The notes under the pieces: generated by a model
Databases searched by the model: none
What the model saw: only the letters and a program-made list of their open reading frames with translations
Told to the model about the DNA's origin: nothing
Assembly: GCA_029239875.1 (NCBI GenBank)
Contig: JARBUD010000001.1
Span: 62,001-126,000 of the forward strand
DNA: 64,000 bases
Reading direction: 5' to 3'
Origin: Xanthobacteraceae bacterium
Lineage (GTDB): Bacteria > Pseudomonadota > Alphaproteobacteria > Rhizobiales > Xanthobacteraceae
Made by a program: the position numbers and the translations under genes
In this document: positions 1 to 10,464 of the stretch, piece by piece
Layout: every line of letters begins with the position of its first letter
Position numbering within the stretch: position 1 is the stretch's first letter

Positions 1-499
<499 letters not shown>

Positions 500-570
500 G
501 GAAGGGGGCGGCGCGACATGGGCTGCTGCCTGCCACTATCCGTCAGCAGCGTTGCGGCTATGATCCGCCC

Positions 571-1281
571 ATGTCGCGCTCCGAACGTCTCTTCGACCTC
601 CTGCAGGTGCTGCGCCGCCATCGCCGGCCGGTGAGCGGGCGCGCGCTCGCCGAGGAGATCGGCGTCAGCCTGCGCACGCTCTACCGCGACATCGCCAGCC
701 TGCAGGCGCAGGGCGCGACCATCGAGGGCGAAGCGGGCGTCGGCTATGTGCTGCGGCCCGGCTTCCTGCTGCCGCCGCTGATGTTCACGCCCGAGGAGAT
801 CGAGGCGCTGGTGCTCGGCTCACGCTGGGTGGCCGGGCGCGCCGACGGCCGGCTCGCCGAGGCCGCCCGCTCGGCGCTGGCGCGCATCGGCGCGGTGCTG
901 CCGCCGGACCTGCGCGAGGAGATGGAAGGCTCGGCGCTGTTCATCGCGCCGGGCGCGCCGATCCCGGCCGATGCCATCGACGCGGCGATCCTGCGCAAGG
1001 CGATCCGCACCGAGAACAAGCTGCTGCTGGGCTACAGCGACGCCAACGGCGCTCCGAGCGAGCGGGTGGTCTGGCCCTTCGCGCTGGCCTTCTTCGACCA
1101 GGTGCGGCTGCTGATCAGCTGGTGCGAGCTGCGCGACGATTTCCGCAGCTTCCGCACCGACCGCATCGCGACGGTGGAGATGATGGAGACCCGCTACCCG
1201 ACGCGGCGGGCGGACCTGCTGAAGCAGTGGAAGCAGGTGAAGCACGCCCAGCCCGCGCATGAGGTGCACACCGCCGAATGA
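571..1281 (+). CDS. YafY-family HTH/WYL-domain transcriptional regulator
   Basis: The 236-residue protein has an N-terminal DeoR-like winged helix (about residues 1-60, RHRRPVSGRALAEEIGVS then LRTLYRDI) followed by a WYL domain containing RVVWPFALAFFDQVRLL. WYL proteins bind DNA and sense a small ligand or nucleic acid through the second domain; the ligand here is unknown. The frame is open further upstream, but the ATG at 571 begins directly with the expected MSRSERLFDLLQVLRRH, so this start was chosen. No strong ribosome binding site is visible. The gene lies between mmsA and a VOC protein on the same strand; the VOC protein is a plausible but untested target. Confidence 0.88.
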   Translation: MSRSERLFDLLQVLRRHRRPVSGRALAEEIGVSLRTLYRDIASLQAQGATIEGEAGVGYVLRPGFLLPPLMFTPEEIEALVLGSRWVAGRADGRLAEAARSALARIGAVLPPDLREEMEGSALFIAPGAPIPADAIDAAILRKAIRTENKLLLGYSDANGAPSERVVWPFALAFFDQVRLLISWCELRDDFRSFRTDRIATVEMMETRYPTRRADLLKQWKQVKHAQPAHEVHTAE

Positions 1282-1345
1282 TGCTGACGAAAATTGGCAG
1301 CAGCGTCGGCTAGGGTCGTCCTTTGACGAACCGATCGGGGGCACC

Positions 1346-1720
1346 ATGATCGACGCAAGCAAGATCCTTCTCTACGTCAACGATCCCGCGGCGAGCGCCC
1401 GTTTCTACGGCTCGCTGCTGGAGCGCGAACCCATCAAGGAAACCGCCAGCGTGGCCGTGCTGGAGCTGGCGCCCGGCATGTCGCTCGCCTTGTGGCGGCG
1501 CGACGGGGTGAAGCCGCTGCCGCATCTGCGCTCCGGCGGCAACGAGATCGGCTTCCGCGTGGCGGATGCCGCCGCGGTCGACGCCCAGTATGAGTGCTGG
1601 GCGAACAAGGGCGTGCCGATCGCGCTGCCGCCGACCGACCTCGATTTCGGCCGCAGCTTCGTGGCGCTCGACCCCGACGGGCACCGCCTGCGGGTCTACG
1701 CCTCCGACAACGACATGTAG
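1346..1720 (+). CDS. VOC family (glyoxalase/bleomycin-resistance fold) protein
   Basis: A 124-residue single-domain vicinal-oxygen-chelate protein. It starts with the typical first strand MIDASKILLYVNDP followed by ARFYGSLL, and ends with FVALDPDGHRLRVYASDN, the usual last strands of the fold. Substrate cannot be read from sequence; members range from dioxygenases and lyases to binding proteins. The ATG at 1346 follows a purine-rich GGGGGC and matches the fold start, so the longer upstream frame is not needed. It follows the WYL regulator by 64 bases on the same strand and may share its transcript. Confidence 0.82.
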   Translation: MIDASKILLYVNDPAASARFYGSLLEREPIKETASVAVLELAPGMSLALWRRDGVKPLPHLRSGGNEIGFRVADAAAVDAQYECWANKGVPIALPPTDLDFGRSFVALDPDGHRLRVYASDNDM

Positions 1721-1743
1721 CCGGCAAACAGGACCGGCCGTGC

Positions 1744-2679
1744 TCAGTCGTGGGCGCGGCCGAAGTCCGGCGCCGCGGTCTCCTGGCCGATCTCGATGAT
1801 CGAGCGGCGGATGGCGCGGGTGCGGGTGAACAGGTCGAACAGCTTGTCGCCCTCGGCCCAGCGGATCGAGCGCTGCAAGGCGACCAGGTCCTCGGTGAAG
1901 CGGCCGAGCACCTCCAGCACCGCCTCGCGATTGTTGAGGAACACGTCGCGCCACATGGTCGGGTCGGAGGCGGCGATGCGGGTGAAGTCGCGGAAGCCGC
2001 CGGCCGAGTACTTGATCACCTCGGACTGCGTGACGGTCTCGAGGTCCGCCGCCGTGCCGACGATGTTGTAGGCGATCAGGTGCGGCACATGCGAGGTGAT
2101 GGCCAGCACCAGATCGTGGTGATCCGCCGTCATGGTCTCGACATTGGCGCCCATCGCGGTCCACAGCTCGACGAGCCTCGCCACCGCCGCGGGATCGGCG
2201 TCCTCGGGCGGGGTGAGGATCGACCAGCGGTTCTTGAACAGCGTGGCGAAGCCGGCGTCCGGACCGGAATATTCCGTGCCCGCCACCGGATGGCCGGGGA
2301 TGATGTGGACACCCTCAGGCAGGTGTGCCCGCAGCGCCGCGAGCACCGCGCCCTTCACCGAGCCGACGTCGGAGACGATGGCGCCCGGCTTGAGGTGCGG
2401 GCCGATCTCCTTCGCCACCGCGCCCATGGCGCCGACCGGCACGCAGAGGATGACAATGTCGGCATCGCGGACCGCCTGCTCGGGCGTCGAGGCGACGAGG
2501 TCGGCGAGGCCGAGCGCCTGCGCCCGCTCGCGCACAGCCGGCGAGGCGTCATAAGCGACGCGCGTGCCGGCGAGGCCGCGCGCCTTGGCGGCGTGCAGGA
2601 TCGACGAGCCGATCAGGCCGACGCCGATGACGACGAGCCGGCCGACGATCGGGCTGGCGAGCGGCGGATCAAGCACCAT
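1744..2679 (-). CDS. tyrC: Prephenate/arogenate dehydrogenase family protein
   Basis: This 311-residue protein should oxidatively decarboxylate prephenate (or arogenate) with NAD(P), the committed step to tyrosine, in the cytoplasm. A Rossmann nucleotide site is visible near the N-terminus as [11 protein letters not shown], followed by [10 protein letters not shown] and the catalytic-region [18 protein letters not shown], which are family hallmarks. The start at 2679 gives [15 protein letters not shown]; it overlaps the 3' end of the upstream aminotransferase gene by 11 bases, which implies translational coupling. With the aminotransferase and the chorismate mutase it forms a three-gene operon for tyrosine. 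The symbol tyrC is by analogy with cyclohexadienyl dehydrogenases; cofactor and substrate preference are not determined. Confidence 0.92.
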   Translation of the reverse strand: MVLDPPLASPIVGRLVVIGVGLIGSSILHAAKARGLAGTRVAYDASPAVRERAQALGLADLVASTPEQAVRDADIVILCVPVGAMGAVAKEIGPHLKPGAIVSDVGSVKGAVLAALRAHLPEGVHIIPGHPVAGTEYSGPDAGFATLFKNRWSILTPPEDADPAAVARLVELWTAMGANVETMTADHHDLVLAITSHVPHLIAYNIVGTAADLETVTQSEVIKYSAGGFRDFTRIAASDPTMWRDVFLNNREAVLEVLGRFTEDLVALQRSIRWAEGDKLFDLFTRTRAIRRSIIEIGQETAAPDFGRAHD

Positions 2680-3796
2680 GGCCGCTGCTCGTTTTGCCGA
2701 GGAACTCGGCCAGCGTCGCCACCAGCAGGCGGTTCGCCTCCTCGGTGCCGACCGAGAGGCGCAGCGCGCCGGGAATGCCATAGGCGTCCACCCGGCGCAC
2801 GATCAGGCCGCGCTGCATGAGGAAGGCGTCGGCGTCCCCCGCGGTCCGGCCGGGCACGTCGGGGAAATGCACCAAGAGGAAGTTGGCGACGCTCGGCGTG
2901 ACGTCGAGGCCGAGCGCGGTGAGCTCGGCGGTCAGCCAGGGCAGCCACGTCTCGTTATGCGCCACCGCCGCCTCGGTATGGGCAACGTCGCCGATGGCCG
3001 CGGTCGCCGCGGCGAGGCCAGGCGCCGAGATGTTGAAGGCGCCGCGGATGCGGTTGAGCGCGTCCACCACCTCGGCCGGCCCGTAGAGCCAGCCGACGCG
3101 CAGCGCCGCGAGGCCGTGGATCTTGGAGAAGGTGCGCAGCATCACGACGTTGGTGCAGGTGGCGACCAGCTCGATGCCGGATTCATAGTCGTTGCGCCGG
3201 ACATATTCGGCATAGGCGGCGTCGAGCACCAGCAGCACATGGGCCGGCAGCGAGCGCTGCAGCCGCTTCACCTCGTCGAAGGGCAGATAGGTCCCGGTCG
3301 GGTTGTTGGGATTGGCGAGGAAGACCATGCGCGTCTTCTCGCTCACCGCCGCCAGCAGGGCGTCGACGTCGGTGCGGTAGTCCTTCTCCGGGGCGACCAC
3401 CGGGGTCGCGCCGGCGGCCAGCGCGGCGATGCGGTAGATGAGGAAACCGTATTGCGAGTAGACGACTTCGTCGCCCGGCCCGGCATAGGCGTGGGCGATG
3501 AGGTTGATCAGCTCGTCCGAGCCGGTGCCGCAGACGATGCGGGCCGGATCGAGGCCATAGGTGGCGCCGATCGCCTCGCGCAGCTTGGTCGAGGAGCCGT
3601 CGGGATAGATTTCCAGCGCATCCGTGGACTGGAAGGCCGCCAGCGCCTTCGGGCTGGCGCCGAGCGGGCTCTCATTGGAGGAGAGCTTGTGCACCTTCAC
3701 GCCCGGCGCCGCATGCGACTTGCCCGGCACATAGGCCTCGATCTCCAGCACGTTGGCGCGCGGAACAGGGCGGGTCGGACGGGCGGCGGATGACAT
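2669..3796 (-). CDS. hisC: Histidinol-phosphate/aromatic aminotransferase (HisC type)
   Basis: A 375-residue fold-type I PLP aminotransferase. It shows [16 protein letters not shown] near the N-terminus, the [10 protein letters not shown] substrate/cofactor loop and the PLP lysine in [20 protein letters not shown]. HisC enzymes transaminate histidinol phosphate, and many also accept aromatic 2-oxo acids. Its position between chorismate mutase and prephenate dehydrogenase suggests that a main job is converting hydroxyphenylpyruvate or phenylpyruvate to tyrosine or phenylalanine; that is inference from context. It lies 60 bases after the chorismate mutase gene and overlaps the dehydrogenase start. 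Confidence 0.93.
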   Translation of the reverse strand: MSSAARPTRPVPRANVLEIEAYVPGKSHAAPGVKVHKLSSNESPLGASPKALAAFQSTDALEIYPDGSSTKLREAIGATYGLDPARIVCGTGSDELINLIAHAYAGPGDEVVYSQYGFLIYRIAALAAGATPVVAPEKDYRTDVDALLAAVSEKTRMVFLANPNNPTGTYLPFDEVKRLQRSLPAHVLLVLDAAYAEYVRRNDYESGIELVATCTNVVMLRTFSKIHGLAALRVGWLYGPAEVVDALNRIRGAFNISAPGLAAATAAIGDVAHTEAAVAHNETWLPWLTAELTALGLDVTPSVANFLLVHFPDVPGRTAGDADAFLMQRGLIVRRVDAYGIPGALRLSVGTEEANRLLVATLAEFLGKTSSGHGA

Positions 3797-3856
3797 GACG
3801 AGGCTCCGATGGCGGATGGTCGGCGGTTGTCAGGAGGTGATCGGAAGACGGTAGGA

Positions 3857-4771
3857 TCAGCCCTGCGGCTGGTGGGTATAGCGGCTTGCGTGGCTGCCGA
3901 CGAGAGCCGCCGCGCGCACCGAGGCGCCGGAAGCGCGCAGCGCCGCCAGCACGGTGTCGAGGCTGACGTCGTTCACCCGCTCGCCGCCGACCGGAATCGA
4001 GGCGAGCAGGGCCGCGCCGTCGAGGCCGCGGTCGGGCACGGCGACGACCTCGGCGAGCGGGGCCAGCGCGCGGGCGGCCTGCGCATTCCAGCCGGAGACG
4101 TGCAGGCTCCACGCCTCCACCTCGGTCACGGCGCCGTCCGTGACGGGATGGGCGATGCAGAACACCGGCAGGCCGGCCGGGTGGTCGGCGCGCTCGACGA
4201 AGGGCAGGCGGGCGATGATCTTCGGCGCGTGCTCGCCTTCGAGCGCGGTCCACCACGCTCCTGCGCCCGGCGCGGCAAAGGCCGGCACCAGGCCGAGATC
4301 GCCGCGCGAGCGGGCGACCGCGGCCACCACGCCGGAGGCGCCCATATGGCCGATGAACGGCACGGTGAAGCCGAAATGGAAGCGCGAGGCATCGCGCATC
4401 GCCGCCTCGCCCGAGGCGAGGTCGGCATGCACCGCATAGGGCGCCTGCACATAGGTGAAGGTCGAGATGATGACGCGCCAGATGCCCTCCACCGTGTCGA
4501 GGGGGAGGATGCCGCGATGGCGATCGACGAGGCGGCGCATCATCGAGGCCTCGCGCGCCGGGCGGAAGGCCGAGCCGCCCTCGGCGCCACGCGCGCGCTT
4601 GACCTGAACCAGCCGGTCGATGATCTGGCTGCGCTCGATCAAAAGCGCGTGCATGCTGGCGTCGATGCGGTCGATCTCCCCGCGCAGCGCTGCGAGGTCC
4701 ACGACCGCTTCGGTCGAGGCCGGAGCGGCGGCGGCCTGCACCGGGGCCGGGCTGGTGGCGTTCTTGTTCAT
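3857..4771 (-). CDS. Chorismate mutase (alphaproteobacterial, AroQ domain with C-terminal extension)
   Basis: The 304-residue protein has an N-terminal AroQ-type all-helical chorismate mutase domain (about residues 28-115): LRGEIDRIDASMHALLIERS, then the K and R of QVKRARG and the helix ending in DRHRG. A larger C-terminal region, about 180 residues with HFGFTVPFIGHMGASGVVAAV, is of the kind found in alphaproteobacterial chorismate mutases; its role is not certain. The reaction is chorismate to prephenate, which feeds the two genes downstream. The ATG at 4771 was chosen because residues upstream of MNKNATSPAPV look non-coding and run into the divergent metX promoter region. It is the first gene of the tyrosine operon. 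Confidence 0.87.
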   Translation of the reverse strand: MNKNATSPAPVQAAAAPASTEAVVDLAALRGEIDRIDASMHALLIERSQIIDRLVQVKRARGAEGGSAFRPAREASMMRRLVDRHRGILPLDTVEGIWRVIISTFTYVQAPYAVHADLASGEAAMRDASRFHFGFTVPFIGHMGASGVVAAVARSRGDLGLVPAFAAPGAGAWWTALEGEHAPKIIARLPFVERADHPAGLPVFCIAHPVTDGAVTEVEAWSLHVSGWNAQAARALAPLAEVVAVPDRGLDGAALLASIPVGGERVNDVSLDTVLAALRASGASVRAAALVGSHASRYTHQPQG

Positions 4772-4904
4772 CGGCCGATGTTCGTAGCGCTCCCCGCGCG
4801 CGGCGCAAACCAAAATCTCATCCCGCGCGATATTGACAAGTTGCCGCTGTGGGATCATCGGATCGTCCGGTATAACGAACTCTTCGTACGGTAAGTCGGT
4901 TCCC

Positions 4905-6095
4905 ATGTCTGACAGCGATACGACGTCTGGCGAGATCCGGGCCTTCGAGCCCGCGCGCGGGGAAGCGGACCATCCCCATTCGGCGGTTCTGCGCTTCGGC
5001 GCGGACATGCCGCTGCAACTCGACGCCGGCGGCGTGCTGACGCCGTTCCAGATCGCCTACCAGACCTATGGCACGCTGAACGCCGCACGCTCCAACGCCA
5101 TCCTGATCTGCCACGCGCTTTCCGGCGACCAGCATGTGGCGAACGTGCATCCCGTCACCGGCAAGCCGGGCTGGTGGGAGACGCTGGTCGGGCCGGGCAA
5201 GCCGATCGATACCGACCGCTATTTCGTCATCGGCACCAATGTCGTCGGCGGCTGCATGGGCTCGACCGGGCCGTCCTCGCTCAACCCGGCGACCGGCGCG
5301 CCCTACGGGCTCGACCTGCCGATCCTGACCATCCGCGACATGGTGCGGGCGCAGGCCATGCTGGTCGACCATCTCGGCATCGAACGGCTGCTGGCGGTGG
5401 TCGGCGGCTCCATGGGCGGCATGCAGGTGCTGCAATGGGCGGCGAGCTATCCCGAGCGGGTGTTCGCAGCCTTCCCCATCGCCACCGCCGCCCGCCATTC
5501 CGCGCAGAACATCGCCTTCCACGAGGTCGGCCGGCAGGCGATCATGGCCGATCCGGAGTGGCGTGCGGGGCGCTATCTCGCCGACGCCAGCAGCCCGCGG
5601 CGCGGCCTCGCCGTCGCGCGCATGGCCGCGCACATCACCTACATGTCCGATTCATCGCTGCACCGGAAGTTCGGCCGGCGGCTGCAGGACCGCGAGGGGC
5701 GGACCTTCTCCTTCGACGCGGATTTCCAGGTGGAGTCCTATCTGCGCTACCAGGGCGAGGCCTTCGTCGACCGCTTCGACGCCAATTCCTATCTCTACAT
5801 GACCCGGGCGATGGATTATTTCGACCTCGCGGCGGACTATGGCGGCGTGCTGGCGAACGCGTTCAAGGCGACGAAGACGCGGTTCTGCCTGGTCTCCTTC
5901 ACCTCGGACTGGCTGTTCACCACGGCGGATTCGCGCAACATCGTGCACGCGCTCAACGCCGCCGGCGCGCCGGTCTCCTTCGCCGAGATCGAGAGCGACA
6001 AGGGCCACGACGCCTTCCTGCTCGACGAGCCGGAATTCTTCGCCATCACGCGCGGCTTCATCGACGCCGCCGCCCGTGCCGTGGGGGTGAACTGA
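4905..6095 (+). CDS. metX: Homoserine O-acetyltransferase
   Basis: The 396-residue alpha/beta-hydrolase-fold enzyme transfers an acyl group from acetyl-CoA (succinyl-CoA in some relatives) to homoserine, the entry step of methionine synthesis. The nucleophile elbow is visible as [15 protein letters not shown], the catalytic Asp region as [10 protein letters not shown] and the His in [28 protein letters not shown] is also typical. The ATG at 4905 gives MSDSDTTSG; the ribosome binding site is weak. The TGA shares its last base with the metW start, so the two genes are coupled. No SAM-II riboswitch consensus was found in the 133 bases upstream. Confidence 0.95.
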   Translation: MSDSDTTSGEIRAFEPARGEADHPHSAVLRFGADMPLQLDAGGVLTPFQIAYQTYGTLNAARSNAILICHALSGDQHVANVHPVTGKPGWWETLVGPGKPIDTDRYFVIGTNVVGGCMGSTGPSSLNPATGAPYGLDLPILTIRDMVRAQAMLVDHLGIERLLAVVGGSMGGMQVLQWAASYPERVFAAFPIATAARHSAQNIAFHEVGRQAIMADPEWRAGRYLADASSPRRGLAVARMAAHITYMSDSSLHRKFGRRLQDREGRTFSFDADFQVESYLRYQGEAFVDRFDANSYLYMTRAMDYFDLAADYGGVLANAFKATKTRFCLVSFTSDWLFTTADSRNIVHALNAAGAPVSFAEIESDKGHDAFLLDEPEFFAITRGFIDAAARAVGVN

Positions 6096-6778
6096 TGTCG
6101 CCGCGCGATCTCGCCATCAAGGACCTGAAGACCCACGACCTCACCATGCGCGAGGCGGCGCGGGCCTCCTCCGGCGCCCGCGTCGACCTGCTGCTGATCG
6201 CCGAGATGGTGCGGCCGGGCTCGCGCGTGCTCGACATCGGCTCCGGCGACGGCGAATTGCTGGAGCTGCTCGCCACCACCCGAGGCTGCGATGCGCGCGG
6301 TATCGAACTCTCGCGCGAGGGGGTGAACGCCGGCGTGGCGCGCGGGCTCGCGGTGATCCAGGGCGATGCCGACATCGACCTCGCCGACTATCCCGACAAC
6401 GCCTTCGACTATGTGATCCTGTCGCAGACCATCCAGGCGACGCGGCGGCCGAAATGGGTGCTGGAGCAGATGCTGCGGGTGGGCAGCCGCGCCATCGTCT
6501 CCTTCCCCAATTTCGGCTTCTGGCGCATGCGGCTCGATTTGCTGGTCAACGGCAAGATGCCGAGCACGGAGAACCTGCCGTACCGCTGGCACGACACGCC
6601 GAACATCCATTTCTGCACCATCCGCGACTTCGTCGACCTGGTGGACGAGGTGGGCGCCGGCATCGAGCGGGCGGTGGCGCTCGACGCCTCCGGCCATCCC
6701 GTGCGGTTCAACCTGCCCTGGGCGGTGTGGAACCTGCTCGGCGAGCAGGCGGTGTTCCTGCTGTCGCGGAAGGGATGA
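6095..6778 (+). CDS. metW: Methionine biosynthesis protein MetW
   Basis: A 227-residue class I SAM-dependent methyltransferase-fold protein of the MetW family, which accompanies metX in proteobacteria and is thought to support homoserine acyltransferase activity. The SAM-binding glycine motif is RVLDIGSGDGELLELL, followed by GIELSREGVNAGVARGL and the family block VILSQTIQATRRPKWVLEQM. FPNFGFWRMRLDLLVNG and LPYRWHDTPNIHFCTI are also MetW signatures. Start and metX stop overlap by one base (TGATG), preceded by a GGGGG stretch. The product is cytoplasmic; whether it methylates anything is not known. Confidence 0.93.
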   Translation: MSPRDLAIKDLKTHDLTMREAARASSGARVDLLLIAEMVRPGSRVLDIGSGDGELLELLATTRGCDARGIELSREGVNAGVARGLAVIQGDADIDLADYPDNAFDYVILSQTIQATRRPKWVLEQMLRVGSRAIVSFPNFGFWRMRLDLLVNGKMPSTENLPYRWHDTPNIHFCTIRDFVDLVDEVGAGIERAVALDASGHPVRFNLPWAVWNLLGEQAVFLLSRKG

Positions 6779-6802
6779 GGACGGGCGGCTCAGCGCAAAG
6801 TC

Positions 6803-7126
6803 TCAGCGGGTGAGTCGACGTTGCAGGAACGCCTGCATGTCGCGCCGGCCGTCGGCGACGGCGACGATCGAAACCGTGCCGCCCTCGATCGAATAGATCA
6901 TCCGGTAGGACTGGTGGTGCAGTTCCCGAAACTCCACGGTGCTGAACAAGGCCAGCTCTTTCGGCGTGTTGCCGCGGCGGGGCATCTCGGCGAGCGTGCC
7001 CAGCATCTCCTGAAGCGCGGAAAGAACGTGCTCCGCACGAGCGGCGGATTCCGTGTCGGTAAGAAAGACGCGGATCTCGGCGAGGTCGCGCGCGGCACCG
7101 ATGGTCAGCTCGACCTCGTAGCGCAT
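6803..7126 (-). CDS. RelE/ParE-family toxin of a type II toxin-antitoxin pair
   Basis: The 107-residue basic protein has the RelE/ParE toxin pattern: an N-terminal strand MRYEVELTIGAARDLAEI, helices with LPRRG-like text (EMPRRGNTPKEL), then the C-terminal strands FRELHHQSYRMIYSIEGGTVSIVAVADGRRDMQ. This arrangement fits ParE (gyrase poison) or RelE (mRNA interferase); which one is not clear. It follows the antitoxin gene by only 4 bases and is therefore in the same transcript. Antitoxin first, toxin second is the usual order for this class. Confidence 0.85.
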   Translation of the reverse strand: MRYEVELTIGAARDLAEIRVFLTDTESAARAEHVLSALQEMLGTLAEMPRRGNTPKELALFSTVEFRELHHQSYRMIYSIEGGTVSIVAVADGRRDMQAFLQRRLTR

Positions 7127-7130
7127 GGCA

Positions 7131-7403
7131 TCAGTCGAGCGAACCGTCGCGGATACGCTTGAACGCCTCGTCCAGCGGCAGAACCTTCCCCTCGCGGATT
7201 TCCTTCTGGCCCATCTGGATGATCTTCATCAGCGCGATCGCCTCCTGCATCTCCTCGTAGCTGTCGATGTCCTGCAGCACCGCCTTGGCCTCGCCATTGA
7301 CGGTGATGATCATCGGCTGCTGATGCTCGGCGAGCTTGGCGATCACCTCGGCGGCGTTGGCCTTGAGATAGCTGATCGGCTTGATGCGTTCGGAAAGCTT
7401 CAT
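7131..7403 (-). CDS. Phd/YefM-family antitoxin
   Basis: A 90-residue antitoxin with an N-terminal Phd DNA-binding domain (KLSERIKPISYLKANAAEVI, then QPMIITVNGEAKAVLQDIDSYE) and an acidic and basic C-terminal helix that should wrap the toxin. The ATG at 7403 sits 7 bases after GGAG and is preferred over the in-frame ATG at 7415, which would add four residues. The gene ends 4 bases before the toxin. Phd-type antitoxins repress their own operon; repeated hexamers lie directly upstream. Confidence 0.86.
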   Translation of the reverse strand: MKLSERIKPISYLKANAAEVIAKLAEHQQPMIITVNGEAKAVLQDIDSYEEMQEAIALMKIIQMGQKEIREGKVLPLDEAFKRIRDGSLD

Positions 7404-7421
7404 GGTCCGCTCCATCCTTCA

Positions 7422-7451
7422 GGACCGAATATAGTCCGAATCCGGTCCGAC
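7422..7451 (-). promoter_or_regulatory. Candidate antitoxin operator/promoter with three hexamer repeats
   Basis: Read on the minus strand, TCGGAC, TCGGAC and TCGGTC occur with 5-base spacers, giving an 11-base period, one turn of the helix. The last spacer contains TATAT, usable as a -10 element. The block ends about 20 bases before the antitoxin ATG. This fits an autorepressed TA promoter, but no binding data exist here. Confidence 0.5.
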
Positions 7452-7465
7452 AAGAAGGCCGACCT

Positions 7466-8203
7466 TCACCCGGCCGGGCGCGGGGCGAGCACCGGCTCCA
7501 GCACCGGCTTGAGCACCCTGAGGCGCGAGCGGCGCTTGCTGGCGACGGGCTTGTAGACCTGCTTGGTCGCCTCGACGATGTGCACGCCGGCGAAGGGCAG
7601 CGACAGCGTCGAGCCGACCCGCTCCCACGCCACCGCCGAGCGCAGGAACCAGTTGCGCGCGACGGGGGGCATGTAGAGCGCCTCGTCCCAGCCCACCGGC
7701 GTGAACAGCGCCCCGCGCAGCAGGTCGGTGATCTGCGTGCGCGAGAACGGGCGGCCATGGCCGAACGGGTTGTTCTCGGTGCGGGCCCAGATGCCGCGCC
7801 GGCTCGGCACGATGCAGAGCAGTCGCCCGCCCGGCGCCAGCACCCGCCAGACCTCGCGCAGCACCTCCTGCGCGTCCGGCGTCATCTCCAGGAGATGCAC
7901 GGCGATGACGCGGTCGATCATGCCGTCGCGCAGCGGCAGCTCGGTCTCGTCGACGAGGGCGGCCAGCGTCGGCGCGGCGGAGGGCCAGCGCGTCACCCCC
8001 TGCGCGCCCGGCATGAAGGCGAGCGAACGCTCGCATTCCTCGCGGAACATGCCCAGATAGGGTGTGGCATAGCCGATGCCGAGCATCGACAGGCCGCGCA
8101 CATTGTCGAAGCGCGCGCGGACGGCGCGCCCGACCAGCCGGCGCGTCACCACGCCGAGCGGCTGGGCATAGAAGCTGCGAAGGCCGACCACATCGGGATA
8201 CAT
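7466..8203 (-). CDS. Class I SAM-dependent methyltransferase (Methyltransf_11 type)
   Basis: This 245-residue protein begins MYPDVVGLRSFYAQPLG and has a degenerate SAM site around LSMLGIGYATPYLGMF, an acidic loop LPLRDGMIDRVIAVHLLE and the post-motif VLREVWRVLAPGGRLLCIVPSR, all typical of Methyltransf_11 proteins. A basic C-terminal tail (KRRSRLRVLKP) follows. Alphaproteobacteria commonly carry this gene, often beside glyoxalase II, but its substrate is not known. The ATG at 8203 replaces a longer open frame that runs into the region upstream of the divergent helicase. Confidence 0.82.
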   Translation of the reverse strand: MYPDVVGLRSFYAQPLGVVTRRLVGRAVRARFDNVRGLSMLGIGYATPYLGMFREECERSLAFMPGAQGVTRWPSAAPTLAALVDETELPLRDGMIDRVIAVHLLEMTPDAQEVLREVWRVLAPGGRLLCIVPSRRGIWARTENNPFGHGRPFSRTQITDLLRGALFTPVGWDEALYMPPVARNWFLRSAVAWERVGSTLSLPFAGVHIVEATKQVYKPVASKRRSRLRVLKPVLEPVLAPRPAG

Positions 8204-8447
8204 GAGCGCAACTTTATAGCCGGGCGGATGACGCCTTGAAATCACCACCCTTTTAGGCCACATATGCGCAGCATGCGGGCCAAGCGTCCGTATTCGGGGC
8301 CGCGTTGCACGATTTCCGCTTCGGTTTAGCCGCGGCAGTCTTCGGCCCCTGATCATCCGAAAACTTTGACGTCCCAGGCCACGCGGGGTGTCTGCGACCC
8401 CCGTGATTCGCGGTTCGCGCTGCCTTTGCGCGCGGACCCGATAGCCC

Positions 8448-10001
<1,554 letters not shown>

Positions 10002-10010
10002 GGTCCCCGG

Positions 10011-10035
10011 AGGGCCGGGACGAGCTCCCGGCCCT
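10011..10035 (+). terminator. Hairpin terminator after the DEAD-box helicase
   Basis: A perfect 10-bp stem (AGGGCCGGGA with TCCCGGCCCT) closes a 5-base loop, starting 10 bases after the helicase stop. There is no strong T-run, so efficiency is uncertain. Confidence 0.6.
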
Positions 10036-10157
10036 GCCGCACGGGCTTTGATGAGCGGCGGAAGTCGTTTCCGCCGCAGCGCGGCAATATCTAGGCGAGA
10101 CAAAAGCCTGCCGTCAGGGTATTTGCCTAGCGGCAGTCTGTACGAGGAGAGCCATTA

Positions 10158-10439
10158 ATGGCGAAAGAGGAACTGCTCGAGTTCGACGGCACCGTGACGG
10201 AAGTACTGCCCGACGGCAACTTCCGCGTCGTGCTCGACAATGAACACGAGATACTCGCCTATGCGGCGGGCAAGATGAAGAAGAACCGCATCCGCACCAT
10301 CGTCGGCGACCGCGTCGTCGTCGAGATGTCGCCCTACGACCTGGAGCGCGGGCGCATCAATTTCCGCCACAAGACCGGTGGCCCCACCCCGCCGATCGGT
10401 TCCGGCCAGCGCCGCCCGCCGCCCGGCCGCCGCCGCTGA
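10158..10439 (+). CDS. infA: Translation initiation factor IF-1
   Basis: A 93-residue IF-1 with one S1/OB-fold domain: [35 protein letters not shown], then [20 protein letters not shown] and [13 protein letters not shown]-1 occupies the ribosomal A site of the 30S subunit during initiation. The ordinary protein is about 72 residues; here a Gly/Pro/Arg tail of some 20 residues follows INFRHK, as in other Hyphomicrobiales. The start is preceded by GAGGAGAG. The gene appears to be transcribed on its own. Confidence 0.95.
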   Translation: MAKEELLEFDGTVTEVLPDGNFRVVLDNEHEILAYAAGKMKKNRIRTIVGDRVVVEMSPYDLERGRINFRHKTGGPTPPIGSGQRRPPPGRRR

Positions 10440-10442
10440 TTC

Positions 10443-10464
10443 GCTGACCTCGCAGGAGGTCAGC
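10443..10464. terminator. Hairpin between convergent infA and GntR gene
   Basis: GCTGACCTC and GAGGTCAGC form a perfect 9-bp stem with a GCAG loop, four bases after infA and overlapping the GntR stop. Lacking T-runs on either side, it is a possible bidirectional terminator. Confidence 0.5.

Noticed and set aside
1310-2164. 284-codon minus-strand frame across the VOC gene
   Set aside because: Shadow frame that joins antisense of the VOC gene and a shifted frame of the dehydrogenase gene; no domain.
4833-4876. TTGACA at 4833 with TATAAC at 4871 as a metX promoter
   Set aside because: The 32-base spacing is far too long for a sigma-70 promoter; the elements do not pair with any better partner.
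4771-4905. SAM-II riboswitch upstream of metX
   Set aside because: Such riboswitches are common before alphaproteobacterial met genes, but no matching pseudoknot consensus was found here.
5174-6094. Upstream extension of the metW frame through metX
   Set aside because: The extension is the +1 shadow of metX; MetW begins at 6095 with a matching family N-terminus.
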